Origin: Spirometra erinaceieuropaei
Lineage: Eukaryota > Platyhelminthes > Cestoda > Diphyllobothriidea > Diphyllobothriidae
DNA length: 64,000 nucleotides
Assembly: GCA_902702965.1 (NCBI GenBank)
Contig: CACRXP010000870.1
Coordinates: 111,960 to 175,959, forward strand
Reading direction: 5' to 3'
The notes under the pieces were generated by a model. It was given only the letters and a program-made list of their open reading frames with translations, ran no database searches and was not told the DNA's origin. Below are positions 1-10,650 of this stretch, piece by piece. Positions within the stretch are counted from its first letter, which is position 1, and every line of letters begins with the position of its first letter. A program made the position numbers and the translations under genes.

Positions 1-461
1 AACGCGTACGAACATTTACAATGCATTTGGATGCAGTTTACTTTCCTAGGTAGAGGGAGTCCCAGCAGACACATCGCATGAGTACTGTCTTCCTCTATGT
101 TCGCTATCGCCATCCGATTCTCTTCATGATCATCCGTTCTAGAGTTAATCGAGTCTCATTGCGACAGTAAAAAACCGACTATCGGCGAGCTGGCGGTCGT
201 GAGCATTGAAACCGACACTAGACATGTAATTACGTCGTCTACGAAGGATATGGAAGTCCTCACTCTTCCAAATACGTGCATAAAAGCCAAAATTCAGTGT
301 CTACATTGCGCGAAGACAGTATAAACCGCCAAGGGGGTCATCATCAGGAGTGTGGTTTCAAAACGCGTGTCGTGACTCGTACACGGGTTGACAGAGCTTC
401 AACACGGAGGATGTATTCATACCGAGGTCACTGCGCTATGCATATAAATACTATCGACAGC
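1..461. other. No recognisable gene or element
   Basis: Only short, unconvincing reading frames occur here. Nothing matches the repeats found elsewhere in the window. It may be old decayed repeat or intergenic sequence. Confidence 0.5.
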
Positions 462-600
462 TGAAAGGGGCTCCCGGGGGGTCACCTGTTTGCGCCATTT
501 GGCTGAGGTCACAATGCAAAAATTAGAGGCTTTGGCCCAACCATTATTAAATCCCAAATTATGGGTACACTATGTAGATGACACCTTTGTTATTGTCATG
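462..600 (+). mobile_element. PLE-1, reverse transcriptase fragment (left part)
   Basis: The translation shows a degraded GAPMGSPVS-type segment, then LWVHYVDDTFVIV near 560-597. YVDD is the catalytic aspartate motif of Penelope-like reverse transcriptases, and the DDTFVI context matches PLE-2 at about 14035. The frame is broken before the YVDD motif. It breaks off at about 600, where RTE-like sequence begins. The 3' continuation of this PLE is at 1611-2330, so this is the left half of a split element. It is a relic and cannot encode a functional protein. Confidence 0.7.
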
Positions 601-1610
601 GGCGGTCAACTGATAATCGGTCTGGCGTTCGACAGGGTTGTATCCTGTCGCCCATTCTGTTCAACTACGCTGTTGACTGGATTCTCAAGAGGGCCCTACA
701 CGATGGTGACGGTGTTGAGTTTTCACCCGGGCACTGACTGACGGAGCTCGACTGTGCCGATTCTATTGCCTTACTTGCTTCAGGTTTTGGCGATCTGCAG
801 TCTATGGTGTCACGAGTGAACGAGGTCGCTAAATCGGTCGGTTTAACCATAAACGATGGGAAGACCAATTGTTTTTCGGCTGCATCCCTGACAAGGGGAA
901 GGCACTCCTCAGGATATATGGCTGTCAACTTGAAGAAGTAGACAGTTTTAAATACCTCGGGGCGTGGCTGCTGCCGAACGGCCAGAGTAAGGATGACGTC
1001 TCCCGAATTGATGCTGCCCGACGGGTTTTCTCAAGACTTAGAAAAAGCCTATGGATCCGACGCGACCTCTCCATCACCACTAAGATTCGCGTGTAGCGTG
1101 CATCTGTCCGGTCTGTCCTTCGGCATGGCTGTGAATTCTGAGCTGTGAGCGTGGGGGATTAGGGAACACTGGAGGTATTTGACCACCACTGCTAAAGGCC
1201 ATCCTTCGAGTGAAGTACACCGACTTCGTCTCAAATGAGACAGTCCGTGCTCGCTGTGACAACATCGCAAGGATAACCCAAGCCATCCAAGAAAGACGAT
1301 TGAGGTGGTTCGGGAATGTTCTTCGTCGTCCACCTCAGGAGCTCAGTGTTACTGCCCTCGACCCGGCACCGTTGCACCATTGGAGGCGTCGAAGAGGGGG
1401 TCAGTTCAAAACTTTACTCGACACAGTTCGTCAAGACATGGAGGTGGTTCTTAGACCATCGGTATTCGGTCTCCGTCGTTGGCGAAGAGAATGGCTTGAA
1501 TTGTACAGATCTGCAGCCGCAGATCGTCATTCGTAGAGAGGTACAGTTCGGGACATCGTCGAGGCCGGCTAGATCAGGCATGATCGCAGCCGTACCCATT
1601 ACAAGTATTG
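601..1610 (+). mobile_element. RTE-like LINE fragment (RT C-terminal part and 3' end)
   Basis: Across shifting frames the translation carries RQGCILSPILFNYAVDWIL, a degenerate active site (CADSIALLA where YADDIALLA is expected, near 750-775), FKYLGAWLLPNGQSKDDV, and the RRLRWFGNVLRRP-type C-terminal tail typical of RTE-clade elements. The same sequence recurs at 7990-8604 (minus), 10650-12660 and 15130-15790, so it is a family. It ends with GATCGCAGCCGT plus a short AAGTA-like tail near 1597. At least three frameshifts or stops make it a pseudo-element. It lacks the endonuclease and interrupts PLE-1. Confidence 0.75.
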
Positions 1611-2330
1611 GAAGCACTGCGCAGCGTTACCGACTCAACACTGCCAAGAATCACCTTCAAGATCCAAAAAGAAGGTGACAGCAAGCTTCCATTTCTGGAT
1701 GTCCTCGTACAGCAAAATATTGACGGGACACGCCAATGTGCCCCAAGGAAGCTTATGTGAGATCAAACGGAGTGCTGTTGGCCGAGAAAAGCCTCACTGC
1801 TCTGATAACGAAGGATACAAAATAGAACTTAATAATTTGTTCAACCTATTTTCCCAAAATGGTTACTCTAAAGATTTTGTACGTCGATGCATGTGACAAC
1901 AGGAATCAGATGAGAAAGATAAGGAACTAGACTGTTCTGATCAGGCGTTAAAACCGAAAAACTGGCGAGCAATTCCTTGCGTTAAAAATGTGTGCGAACT
2001 CGTTGAAAGCCATCTGAGGAAGCACAAAATACAAGTGGCGCACAAACCGACGACTACGCTAAGCAATCTGCTTGTACACCCTAAGGACAGGGCTGGCTAT
2101 TTGGATAAAAAAGAGGTCGTCTATAAGATTCCATGTAGCACCTGTAATGCAGTATATTGTGGTTAAACCGGAAAATCTGTCCCTACACGCCTTCGTGAAC
2201 AGCAATTGGCAGTAAAGAGGCGAGACCGCTTATCCCGAGTCGCCATGTGTACGCTATAAATTGTCCACGAATTTGCTCGGAATAAAACGCGCATTGTCGG
2301 TTCCTGTCCATAGAAGAAATGCTGAGAATT
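1611..2330 (+). mobile_element. PLE-1, C-terminal part with GIY-YIG endonuclease
   Basis: LPFLDVLVQQ appears near 1690, the segment that follows the RT palm in PLEs. Then come NLFSQNGYSKDFVRRCM (about 1845-1893) and a GIY-YIG endonuclease module starting EVVYKIPCSTC near 2113. This module has the CxxC pair, a degraded YCG-TGKS segment (an in-frame stop replaces one residue near 2164) and TRLREQQLAVKR. The order RT tail, linker, GIY-YIG matches canonical PLEs. Stops and frameshifts show decay. Homology fades after about 2330. Confidence 0.7.
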
Positions 2331-4060
2331 TTTGATGGTCATTTACTCTGATGATTCGTGCATCCATCAGCAAATCGATCTGGATGCCAGGTACACAGGT
2401 CTCAAAGAGAAATTGAGAAGGTGATGTCAGCCCACAGCATCGATCCATTGGCAGCACTGACAAAGTAAAATCGATGGTTTTTGAGCAAAAGAGAAGTCTG
2501 GTGTCATTTACCAAGTAGTGTACCCCTGTTCTGACGGTCTGACGTGCAGCACTTTGTCTGTAATAAATTGGTGTTAGGGTCGTCTGTGTTCCAAACTACT
2601 ATTTATGGAAGTATATGACTTCGGTAGCAGTAATGCGAATTTGAATAACGGTCGACGGTTTCAACACTTTCAGTTTCTTGTGCAATAATTTACCGTACTA
2701 ACAACACAGGTATTAGCTAAAAGCCCAGACACGCGTGTTTCGCCGATCTTGTGCCGCTGCCTGACGCAGCTGCGAGGGGTTCGGCTCGTCAGTGGGTCCC
2801 CCAGCTTTCCCCGTGTGTTTTCTGGTATATGAACTCCAGTTTCAACTTGCCTTGCTTAATTCCCGAGGAAATTAATGCGCGAACTTGGAGTAACTCTTTC
2901 GAAACAGGCCTTTTCAGGCACGGTCCGAAATTTGATATGAATATTTGAGCTGAAATCCATCAGCTACTGCGGAATAACCGCTTAATATTCACAAACCGCC
3001 AACAGGCAGCCAAAAAGTTCACCCGAATTCACCGCTGAAATTCTCAGAGGATGGAAGTGGACGCTGCCATCGAGGAAAGGGACGAACGCTTCGCACACTT
3101 GTACCAAAGGAAAGCACACAATTCTCACGCAATCCTCATCAACAAATAAATACAAGCGCGGTCAGAATATCAGTGCTGAACCGAAGTCCTGCACCGAAGG
3201 AACTCGCGTGGGATGGAACCTGACGTACCAAAGAAACGGCATATGATTGATCCGACACTGGAGGTTTGGTGGAGGAGGTAGATGAGTTCAAGATAGAGAG
3301 CGTGCATACTGACTGACGCATACAAATCCCTGTCTACTAGGCTGATCGGATTTGGCACACAGAGGCTAGTCTCGTTTTTAACAGAGTGCATGTTTATTCG
3401 CAACCGGGTAGCGAGCTTCTGGTGGCAAGTGCGAGCCAAATTCGAACTGAACATGAAGATACGTTGCAAGTGATCGCATGCGAGGCGGATAGTGCTGCCA
3501 GGCGGGCGCCTTTACAGTTGTAACGTTCAGTCCTGGCCAATTAAAGGTATCTTTAGGCAGACGTGAAATATGGCGGCGAACTACTTAAGGGGTGTGAGTG
3601 TCGAAAACAACCATAGCGTACACAACGGAACCGCTCGGGACAAGTTCATACACCGTGCACTGCCTCGGTGACGCTAATTAAGTGCTGCATGCGAATCATC
3701 CAGCACCGGAATTCAAATAAATCGAGTTTTGATTAGAAAACGTGTCACCTGATAATGGTATGCAGCGGTGTGCCCTGATTACAGACCGGAAGTGAGCATG
3801 GTCGTTTTGTTTTGGAGCTGTGGGTCTCGCAGTCGGGTGCAAAACACTCCCATCTGTTCAAGTGTCTACGAGCCCAACCGATATGACATTGACCCATGAT
3901 GCAGCGCTGACATACTCTGGTCCGAACTCCGGGTACAGGTGGCTGATGACACCAAATGAGCCGCAAAAACCCCCTATTCTGCTCATAACATTTATTAATT
4001 TTATATGACTTAACATGCCTACCGACCCTGATTAAGTAGACATTTTGTTTATTACTTAGC
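2331..4060. other. No supported gene
   Basis: Scattered short frames only. The first about 170 bases may be decayed PLE-1 3' end. I see no tandem array, tRNA or recognisable domain. Confidence 0.45.
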
Positions 4061-4068
4061 TGTACACG

Positions 4069-4193
4069 ATGGCTGGTGAGTACATTCGGCACCGACTGCC
4101 CATCGAAGACATTCGACGCGTTGCTGTGGAATCCTCCGCCCTATTTAGATCCAGCATTTACGAGGGCCTCGTTTACGTAATCACGCAATACAG
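4069..4193 (+). CDS. Possible first coding exon, unrecognised
   Basis: An ATG at 4069 opens a 41-codon frame, MAGEYIRHRLPIEDIRRVAV and on, that runs without a stop into CAG|GTAAGTC at 4191-4200, a consensus-grade splice donor. The preceding ACTTAG at about 4055 could be an acceptor or a trans-splicing site. I do not recognise the peptide and found no convincing next exon before the PLE relic at 4480. It may be a decayed gene or chance. Confidence 0.25.
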
Positions 4194-4479
4194 GTAAGTC
4201 CTGCTGTTTGAATTAAAATCTGACAGGTTACTCCGCGTGTACGAATCGATGTGCATGGGGTATAATGACGGGAGGACACCTATGATTCCGTTCGGTATCC
4301 TATGAAGAAAAACCACATCTCACCTAGACCAAAAAGTGAACCATTAAGCGGTGGAGGGGGTTAGGAGGGTCACCTCATAAGTCATACACCGTTGGCTTCT
4401 AAGTGTTATGCCTCCTATTAATTCATGATGATTCAGAACTTGCAGGCATTGGTAACAGAGAATCTGACTTGTATATTTT

Positions 4480-5060
4480 TGAAAATCACAGAAACGGCAG
4501 ATCTCCTATCGAGACGTCAGACTCCAAAAGCGACTTAGGAGAAGTGGAGGCGAAAACCGCCTTGAAATTCAAATGAAGAACCACTTTCTATTAGCAAACA
4601 AAAGGAATAGACCGGTGGCCTTTGGAAATTAGGGAATTATAAAGGACATAACAGCCGAAGCACAAAACTCTTACAAGTACTTTCGAGTTCGCCGAGACCA
4701 GATACATGAGGTGCTGCGAATCAAGAAACCTTGATGGAGGTATTTAAATATACCTTAGAGTCGGGAGGATTACCTTACTGAGTTCGCAAAAACAATCAGC
4801 ATGGAATACGATTGCACGCTAGTTCATACAAGGTGAAATAATGGCGTCGGTTTGGGTAACTTTTAACCCGCCTTGGACCTCTACCAGCTGATGTCTTCAT
4901 GGGAAAACTAGAGAAAAACCAGGTCTGTCCAATTATAAGGAACTTTTATTCCTATGCTCGATATGTTAATTACATTTTCGCAAAAGAGGATGAAAAGCTT
5001 GATTAGAACACCCTCCTGAATAAAGGCAACAAGGCTCACCCAGCGTTAACCTTCACTGTG
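4480..5060 (+). mobile_element. Decayed PLE reverse transcriptase of a second type
   Basis: Around 4890-5060 one frame reads ADVFMGKLEKNQVCP, then YARYVNYIFAKEDEKLD, then a stop and HPALTFTV. This is the palm region of a PLE RT (LADVFMGKLE ... YARYVDDIF ... HPALTFT), with the catalytic DD changed to NY. Upstream text (PPWTSTS in one frame, PLGPLPADVF in another) fits a broken SPLGPLLAD motif. It is a different lineage from PLE-1, -2 and -3, whose motif is RYVDDTFVI. The element is dead. Confidence 0.55.
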
Positions 5061-5185
5061 TAAATCTCGCATAAATTACTCGAACAACTATTTATGCTTG
5101 TGCTTATTCAGTTATATCATCTAGGGGTTAAAGAGGTGAACTCCACTCACTGCACACACTTTTCAAACGAACAAGCAGCTCCGAA

Positions 5186-5227
5186 TTCTACTCTTTAAGT
5201 TCTACTCTTTAAGTTCTACTCTTTAAG
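5186..5227. repeat. Three tandem copies of a 14 bp unit
   Basis: TTCTACTCTTTAAG is repeated three times without interruption, followed by a partial TTC. This is a small minisatellite. Confidence 0.85.
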
Positions 5228-5290
5228 TTCGCCAATTCCTCTTTGTTAGCAAACATGGCCTTCGTGTTCATTGAGTTCAGCGTTCCCAAA

Positions 5291-5521
5291 CTATACGCCA
5301 CGTAATTTCTTGAGAACAAAATCATAAATCTCTTGATTTTCCTTAAAATAAGCTTCCCGAGACATATAAGTAGTGCATCGAATATTAACAATAATACGTA
5401 TTTTAGAAGCAGCACTATCGTCTGCAGATGCAGGAAGAAAAATCAGGTAATCGCACAAGATGTCAACGAAAACCTCTTTAAAACCGAAATACGTCCCTAA
5501 GTGTGAAATCCAAATGTACAT
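5291..5521 (-). CDS. Unrecognised small ORF, possible 3'-terminal exon
   Basis: The minus strand carries a 76-codon frame from ATG at 5521 to a stop at 5291. It has a hydrophobic first half (VFVDILCDYLIFLPA) and a charged helical end (FKENQEIYDFVLKKLRGV). Its composition looks more protein-like than neighbouring frames, and AG acceptors lie just upstream on the minus strand, so it could be a terminal exon. I do not recognise a family, and chance is possible. Confidence 0.2.
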   Translation of the reverse strand: MYIWISHLGTYFGFKEVFVDILCDYLIFLPASADDSAASKIRIIVNIRCTTYMSREAYFKENQEIYDFVLKKLRGV

Positions 5522-7860
5522 GATTTCCCTAACAACTCTACAACATATTCGTGTTTAGGGTATCGGGCAGGCGTCCTTGGTAATTTCACTAAGGGATTAC
5601 GATATCTCTTCAGAACGAAATGACTGACAGTCAGTTTGCATATACAGAGCCATAACTACTATTGTAAAATTAGTAGGGCGTTTTACAGCAATGAATATCA
5701 ATCATCGTTTACACTCCTAGGAAATATGATCGAATGCATGCAAGCACATAAAGTCAGTGGAACGGCCCCAGTAGCGTTTTTGTAAGCGTGGTCATCCCCG
5801 GCGACATGGAAGGTGCGCAGACAAAAGCTGGCATCGCTCTGTGAATGAATTTGCTTAGATGCGCCTCATGTTAACTAGCACTGCGACCTTGGCTAAGTTG
5901 CATTTCCTATATGAAAACATGTGCAAAAAATCTTTACCAACTTTCCGAGAGTCTCGGAGCCTACTGAGCATTTATCTGAGGTCTCGAACGTATGTACAAC
6001 CCCAAAATCAGATAGTGGGAATGTTGTAAAATGATACGGCGTATTTGCACAAAGGCAGTACAAGGAGTCATTGGCTTAACCTTGTTTGAGGTAGCAGCGT
6101 ATGGTCTGCTACGTAAGTGGGCGGCGTGATGAACGAGTCGCAGCCTAGAACACGCGCAACCGACCCCAGAAAAGGTATGCCAATGACGAACTGGACACGG
6201 AGGTGCTGCAAAACCATTCTCCCAAGACTCAGGCATGAATCAGGTGTCAAATCAACTACACGTTAAACAGAAAACCTGAACGTGTGACGGGACGTACACA
6301 GCCGCCTCAAGCCAAAACTGGCTCGGCATGACTTAATTCCCCGTCGACAAGTTCCTTATCTGATAATCAACTCAAAAATGAGCTCCGAACATCCGGTAAA
6401 TAAATCACGATAATCCAACCTCTCTTCTGAGATAAACGATAACGTAAACAACCATTATGCTTAAAGTAGCCAATAGATAGGTGCAGGTCTTCTTGCCTTT
6501 TAAACAACAGCTTGAACTCTTTCGAATGCGGAAACCAAAGCTGTTTAAGTGGTTTATTAACTACGAGCAGACGCAGTAGTCCAAACCATAGAATTTTAAA
6601 AGGCGAAATGCAGGCATCGCCCGTGGGAAACAATGAATAGGATAAGTGAAACACATCCGAGAGCGGCAAACATTTGTAGGTCCAGAAAAAGGATTGATAA
6701 AAAGATCCGGCTAAGTTGCCCTGAATTGGTATTTTAACATAAGCCGGCCGGATAGCACGATGTAACGCTCACTAGGCATCAGGTATGCCTGTCACATGTT
6801 TGTAACATTTAATGACGGGTTTAATCACCAGACCGGAAGTCAAGCTTGTTATTGCACCACACCGATAAGACAGAGAAATTATCAAATATTCGAAAGAATA
6901 ACGCATATTTCTCTTGCTTTTCTAGAAAAATCCTAAGCTCTGGTAGAGGAGCCCTGTACGAAGGCAACTAGGATCCCTCCAAGTCAACTCTGGACAGAAA
7001 TATGGCATCTAAACGCCTACAAATACATCCGCCCTGCTTACCCATCAACAAAAGCACCAACATTCGATGTGCAACCCACACCCACCCCTCTTACTCGATT
7101 ATTCGTGACTAAGCTGTTTCGTTATATAATTTGGAGTTATGCTATTGTCACAGCCCAGAAAACCGAAGACAGCCTGTCCCCGATTACGCACAGTGACTAT
7201 CGAAACAGGAAAACGTTGATTTTATTAACAAAAATACGAAGGCTTCAGGACTGAAAAGTGCTTCTTTCGAAAAGCCCCATACTGGCCTAATACTCCACAG
7301 CATGTCAGATCTGAGCGCGGCACACTGCGTCGTGAACCAGGTTGTGTACAGCACACGTAGACGGGGAAAAAGAGTGAGACCGACTCTGAGGATTCCATCC
7401 CAATGGGACTTCGGCGCATTCCCCACTATAATAAGTCTGACAAGCTAGAATCAAACAGGATACACTAAAAGCCGTCGCATAGAAGGATAACTCGGCCCTC
7501 GCGATCAGTCCTAAATATGTGTGTTGAGCGGCTGACTGATGGACTGACAATTAGGCTGCAATTGCTCCTTCTGAATGTGGCCTCTGCGACACTCCCAGCT
7601 GAATGGGATCCAAGCCTACCACCTTTTCGTTCTGTGAAAGCCTAGTTCATTATGCACGAACGAGACCGTGCGTGGCGCATGTAGACGCCTTGCTTGACTT
7701 CACCAGCCACTGAAGCTTAGGTCAAGATTGATAAACTGAATGAGTCTATGATAATGTATGTGAGGCAGCATGCCGACTGCAGGTCGGATGAAACAACAAA
7801 TATGTAGGGATGTTACCTACTCAAATAGATACAGTAGTTATTCTTTCTAGGCAACAGATA
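5522..7860. other. No supported gene
   Basis: Only random-looking frames such as the minus-strand 100-codon frame at 6367-6669, which shows no motif. No repeat family shared with the rest of the window was noticed. Confidence 0.4.
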
Positions 7861-7869
7861 TTTGGGTGC

Positions 7870-7989
7870 CCTCTCCCGATTGTTACCGTCCAGGTGGGTG
7901 AGAATGGGGTGTGCAGCAGATGCTGCGCGAACCTGATATCACTATAAATTAATTCACGCGCAAGCCACCGCCCTGTGAGGGCTAGGCAT
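7870..7989 (+). repeat. Copy of unclassified intron repeat family R, ending at an RTE insertion
   Basis: Contains GTCCAGGTGGGTGAGAATGG, a GCTGCGCGAA segment and TTCACGCGCAAGCCACCG. These blocks recur in the same order near 47920-48070, 53910-53980 and 57510-57560. The last 55 bases are repeated after the RTE insertion (8605-8659). Confidence 0.6.
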
Positions 7990-8659
7990 ACTTACTTACT
8001 TGTACTTGATACGGCTGCGATCTTGCCTGATCTAGCCGGCCTCGATGATGTCACGAACTGTACCTCTTCGCTCGTGACGATCCGCGGCAGCAGATCTGGA
8101 CAGCTCAACCCATTCCCCTCGCCAACGACGCAGACCGAATACCGAAGGTCCAAGAACCACCTCCATGTCTTGACGAACTGTGTCGAGACAGGTTTTGAAC
8201 AGACCCCCTCTTCGACGCCTCCAATGGGGCAACGGTGCCGGATCGAGGGCAGTAACACTGAGCTCCTGAGGTGAACGACGAAGAACATGCCTAAACCACC
8301 TCAGTCGTCCTTCTTGGATGGCCTGGGCTGTCCTTGCGATGTTGTCGCAGCGAGCGCGGACTGTCTCATTTGAGACGATGTCGGTGTGCTTCACTCGAAG
8401 GATGGTCCTCAAGCTGTGGTGATCAAATACCTCCAGTTTTCTCTCGTCCCGCACGCGCACAGCCCAGCATTCACAGCCATGCCGAAGGGCAGACCGGACA
8501 GATGCACGTTACAAGCGAATCTTAGTGGTGATGGAGAGGTCGCGTCAGATCCATAGGCTTTTTCTAAGACTTGAGAAAACCCGTCGGGCAGCATTAATTC
8601 GGGAGATATCACTTTAAATTAATTCACGCGCAAGTCACCGCCCTGTGAGGGATAGGCAT
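7935..8659. repeat. 55 bp direct repeat (7935-7989 and 8605-8659) flanking an RTE insertion
   Basis: The two 55 bp segments begin GATATCACT and end TAGGCAT. I count three mismatches. They bracket a minus-strand RTE-like copy exactly, which is the arrangement of a target-site duplication made by LINE retrotransposition. The repeated sequence itself belongs to repeat family R. Confidence 0.8.
7990..8604 (-). mobile_element. 5'-truncated RTE-like LINE copy
   Basis: The minus strand reads RVRDERKLEVFDHHSLRTIL, then VSNETVRARCDNIARTAQAI, RLRWFRHVLRRSPQEL and PSVFGLRRWRGEWVELSRSA. This is the C-terminal end of the same RTE-like ORF as 601-1610, and most of it lies in one uninterrupted frame of 142 codons (8460-8032). 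Its 3' end is GATCGCAGCCGT followed by a tail of AAGT units, seen as ACTTACTTACTT at 7989-8000 on the plus strand. The 5' truncation at 8604 lies in the RT domain. The 55 bp flanking repeat is well preserved, which suggests a fairly recent insertion. Confidence 0.85.
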
Positions 8660-9240
8660 TAGACTTCATCGTTCGCGAACTGACGTACTGGCCAGCACTG
8701 TTCTAGCATTATCGGGTTTCAAAGGCACGTCTTGTCAGTGTGGAGGTTCTTGCGGATGAAGTGTCCGTTACGTGTTTGCCAGAGTGATCATAATTCGACG
8801 CAGTGGATAGTAGTGCAGAAGGACTGAATACACAGGTTAAAACGCTCAAAACGAGTGTGCTAGGTTTCGGTATTTTTATATCAACCATAAATGTATCAAA
8901 AACCTCCGACAGACTACCTGTCGATGGTCGAAACAGTTAGGGATAAAAAAATGAGCATTCTGGCGGAACATAGTCGTTCCGGTCCGTTGCTTTTACTCAT
9001 TTGAGCACTTTCGATATTTATTTACACTTCTAGAGTAGCACAAAGAAGCCTTTTGCGATTCCATAAAAAGCCGTTTTGACTAGCAGTTTGAAGAAGAGGT
9101 TTTAGAATGAATCTGTCAGAAGAACAACCGCTGAGAATGGAGTGCATGAGTCATGGCTAACTAGATATTTGTGAATGAAACTGAAGATGGGCCGGGCAAC
9201 CGGAAGGACAAAGAGGGCAGGGTCGGGTGTTCCACACTTG
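8660..9240. other. No recognised gene; lead-in to SINE array
   Basis: No domain found. The last part (from about 9180) shares the SINE left flank that recurs further on. Confidence 0.4.
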
Positions 9241-9956
9241 GGTATGGCTGGCTGACGACGGCTAATAAGCCAGAAATGGCCATTCCAGTCTCCCTTGTCT
9301 TTGTCGGTAATATCATTCTGCCTATATATCATGCGCCGCTGTGCGGCTGCTAGTTGGGCTCGAGAGAGAGAGCCCTTAAGGCACAACGGAACGAGTGACT
9401 TCCGTATGAACGATCGGTGAGCGCCCCCTAACATTGTATATTCCCGATCGAAAACCGACAAGGCAACGGGCTCGTGGCCCGGTGAGTAGAGGCGTTGACT
9501 TCTAAACCAACAGGTCGCGAGTTTGAGGCTCGGGTGTTCCACACTTCGGGCTTGGGTATGGCTGGCTGACGACGGCTAATAAGCCAGAAATTGCCATTCC
9601 AGTCTCCCTTGTCTTTGTCGGTAATATCATTCTGCCTATATATCACGCGCCGCTGTGCGGCTGCTAGTTGGGCTCGAGAGAGAGAGCTCTTAAGGCACAA
9701 CGGAACGAGTGACTTCCGTATGAACGATCGGTGAGCGCCCCCTAACATTGTATATTCCCGATCGAAAACCGACAAGGCAACGGGCTCGTGGCCCGGTGAG
9801 TAGAGGCGTTGACTTCTAAACCAACAGGTCGCGAGTTTGAGGCTCGGGTGTTCCACACTTCGGGCTTGGGTATGGCTGGCTGGCGACGGCTAATAAGCCA
9901 GAAATGGCCATTCCAGTCTCCCTTGTCTTTGTCGGCAATATTATCCTGCCTAAATC
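9241..9956. repeat. Tandem tRNA-derived SINE, 314 bp period, about 2.3 units
   Basis: The block starting GGTATGGCTGGCTGACGACGG occurs at 9241, 9555 and 9869, a period of exactly 314. Each full unit contains a tRNA-like segment (GGCTCGTGGCCCGGTGAGTAG as box A, GGTCGCGAGTTTGAGGC as box B), a GAGAGAGAG run and CACAACGGAACGAGTGA. The third unit is truncated near 9956. Related copies, some inverted, occur at 50500-50950 and 60005-60600. The long reading frames through it are repeat artefacts. Confidence 0.8.
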
Positions 9957-9957
9957 A

Positions 9958-10650
9958 GAACAGTTGTTGGAAACCCGCCTACACCTATCATTCCTGTGAA
10001 ACCTCGTGAAATATGTCAGGCAACGGAATTACGACCCATGTTATGGAGTCCGCGGGAGCCGACGCGGTCCGCAACCCTGACCCAGTGATGGGGGGCGAAT
10101 AGTATGTGAGATGGACTACTTGCTAGCGGATGCTGCAATGTGCAAACGTTCCTGGACCCTAGTATCAAAGGCCTGGCCGTGCGCAGCCTTTATCAATACA
10201 GCGGGGGAGTCTGCTCTGTCTGAAGTCAGAGTTCCTGACTCAGGATCTCGGGGAATAAAGGCTTTTAAGCCAAAGCGCTAGGGGAGACAACCTCAAACAA
10301 TCCGAACAGCTGTTGGGAACCCGCCTACACCTATCATTTCTGTGAAACCTCGTGAAATATGTCGGGCAACAGAATTACGACCCATGTTATGGAGTCCGCG
10401 GGAGCCGACGCGGTCCGCAACCCTGACCCAGTGGTGGGGGGCGAATAGTATGTGAGATGGACTACTCGGTAGCGGATGCTGCAATGTGCAAACGTTCCTG
10501 GACCCCGGTATCAAAGGCCTGGCCGTGCGCAGCCTTTATCAATACAGCGGGGGAGTCTGCTGTCTGTCTGAAGTCAGACTTCCTGACTCAGGACTCGGGA
10601 AATAAAGGTCCCGGGAGTAGACTCACGCTTCGGTCAATACCACAGCGGCC
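9958..10650 (+). repeat. Two 346 bp direct repeats at the 5' end of the RTE-like element
   Basis: GAACAG(T/C)TGTTGG(A/G)AACCCG starts at 9958 and again at 10304. The two units stay alignable with scattered substitutions through CAGACTTCCTGACTCAGGA and diverge near 10610. Coding-like RTE endonuclease sequence begins immediately after. The arrangement resembles promoter monomers at the 5' end of a LINE. Confidence 0.7.

Noticed and set aside
9102..9856. Two overlapping 140-codon minus-strand frames with almost the same sequence
   Set aside because: They are translations of the 314 bp tandem SINE. Identity reflects the repeat, not a duplicated gene.
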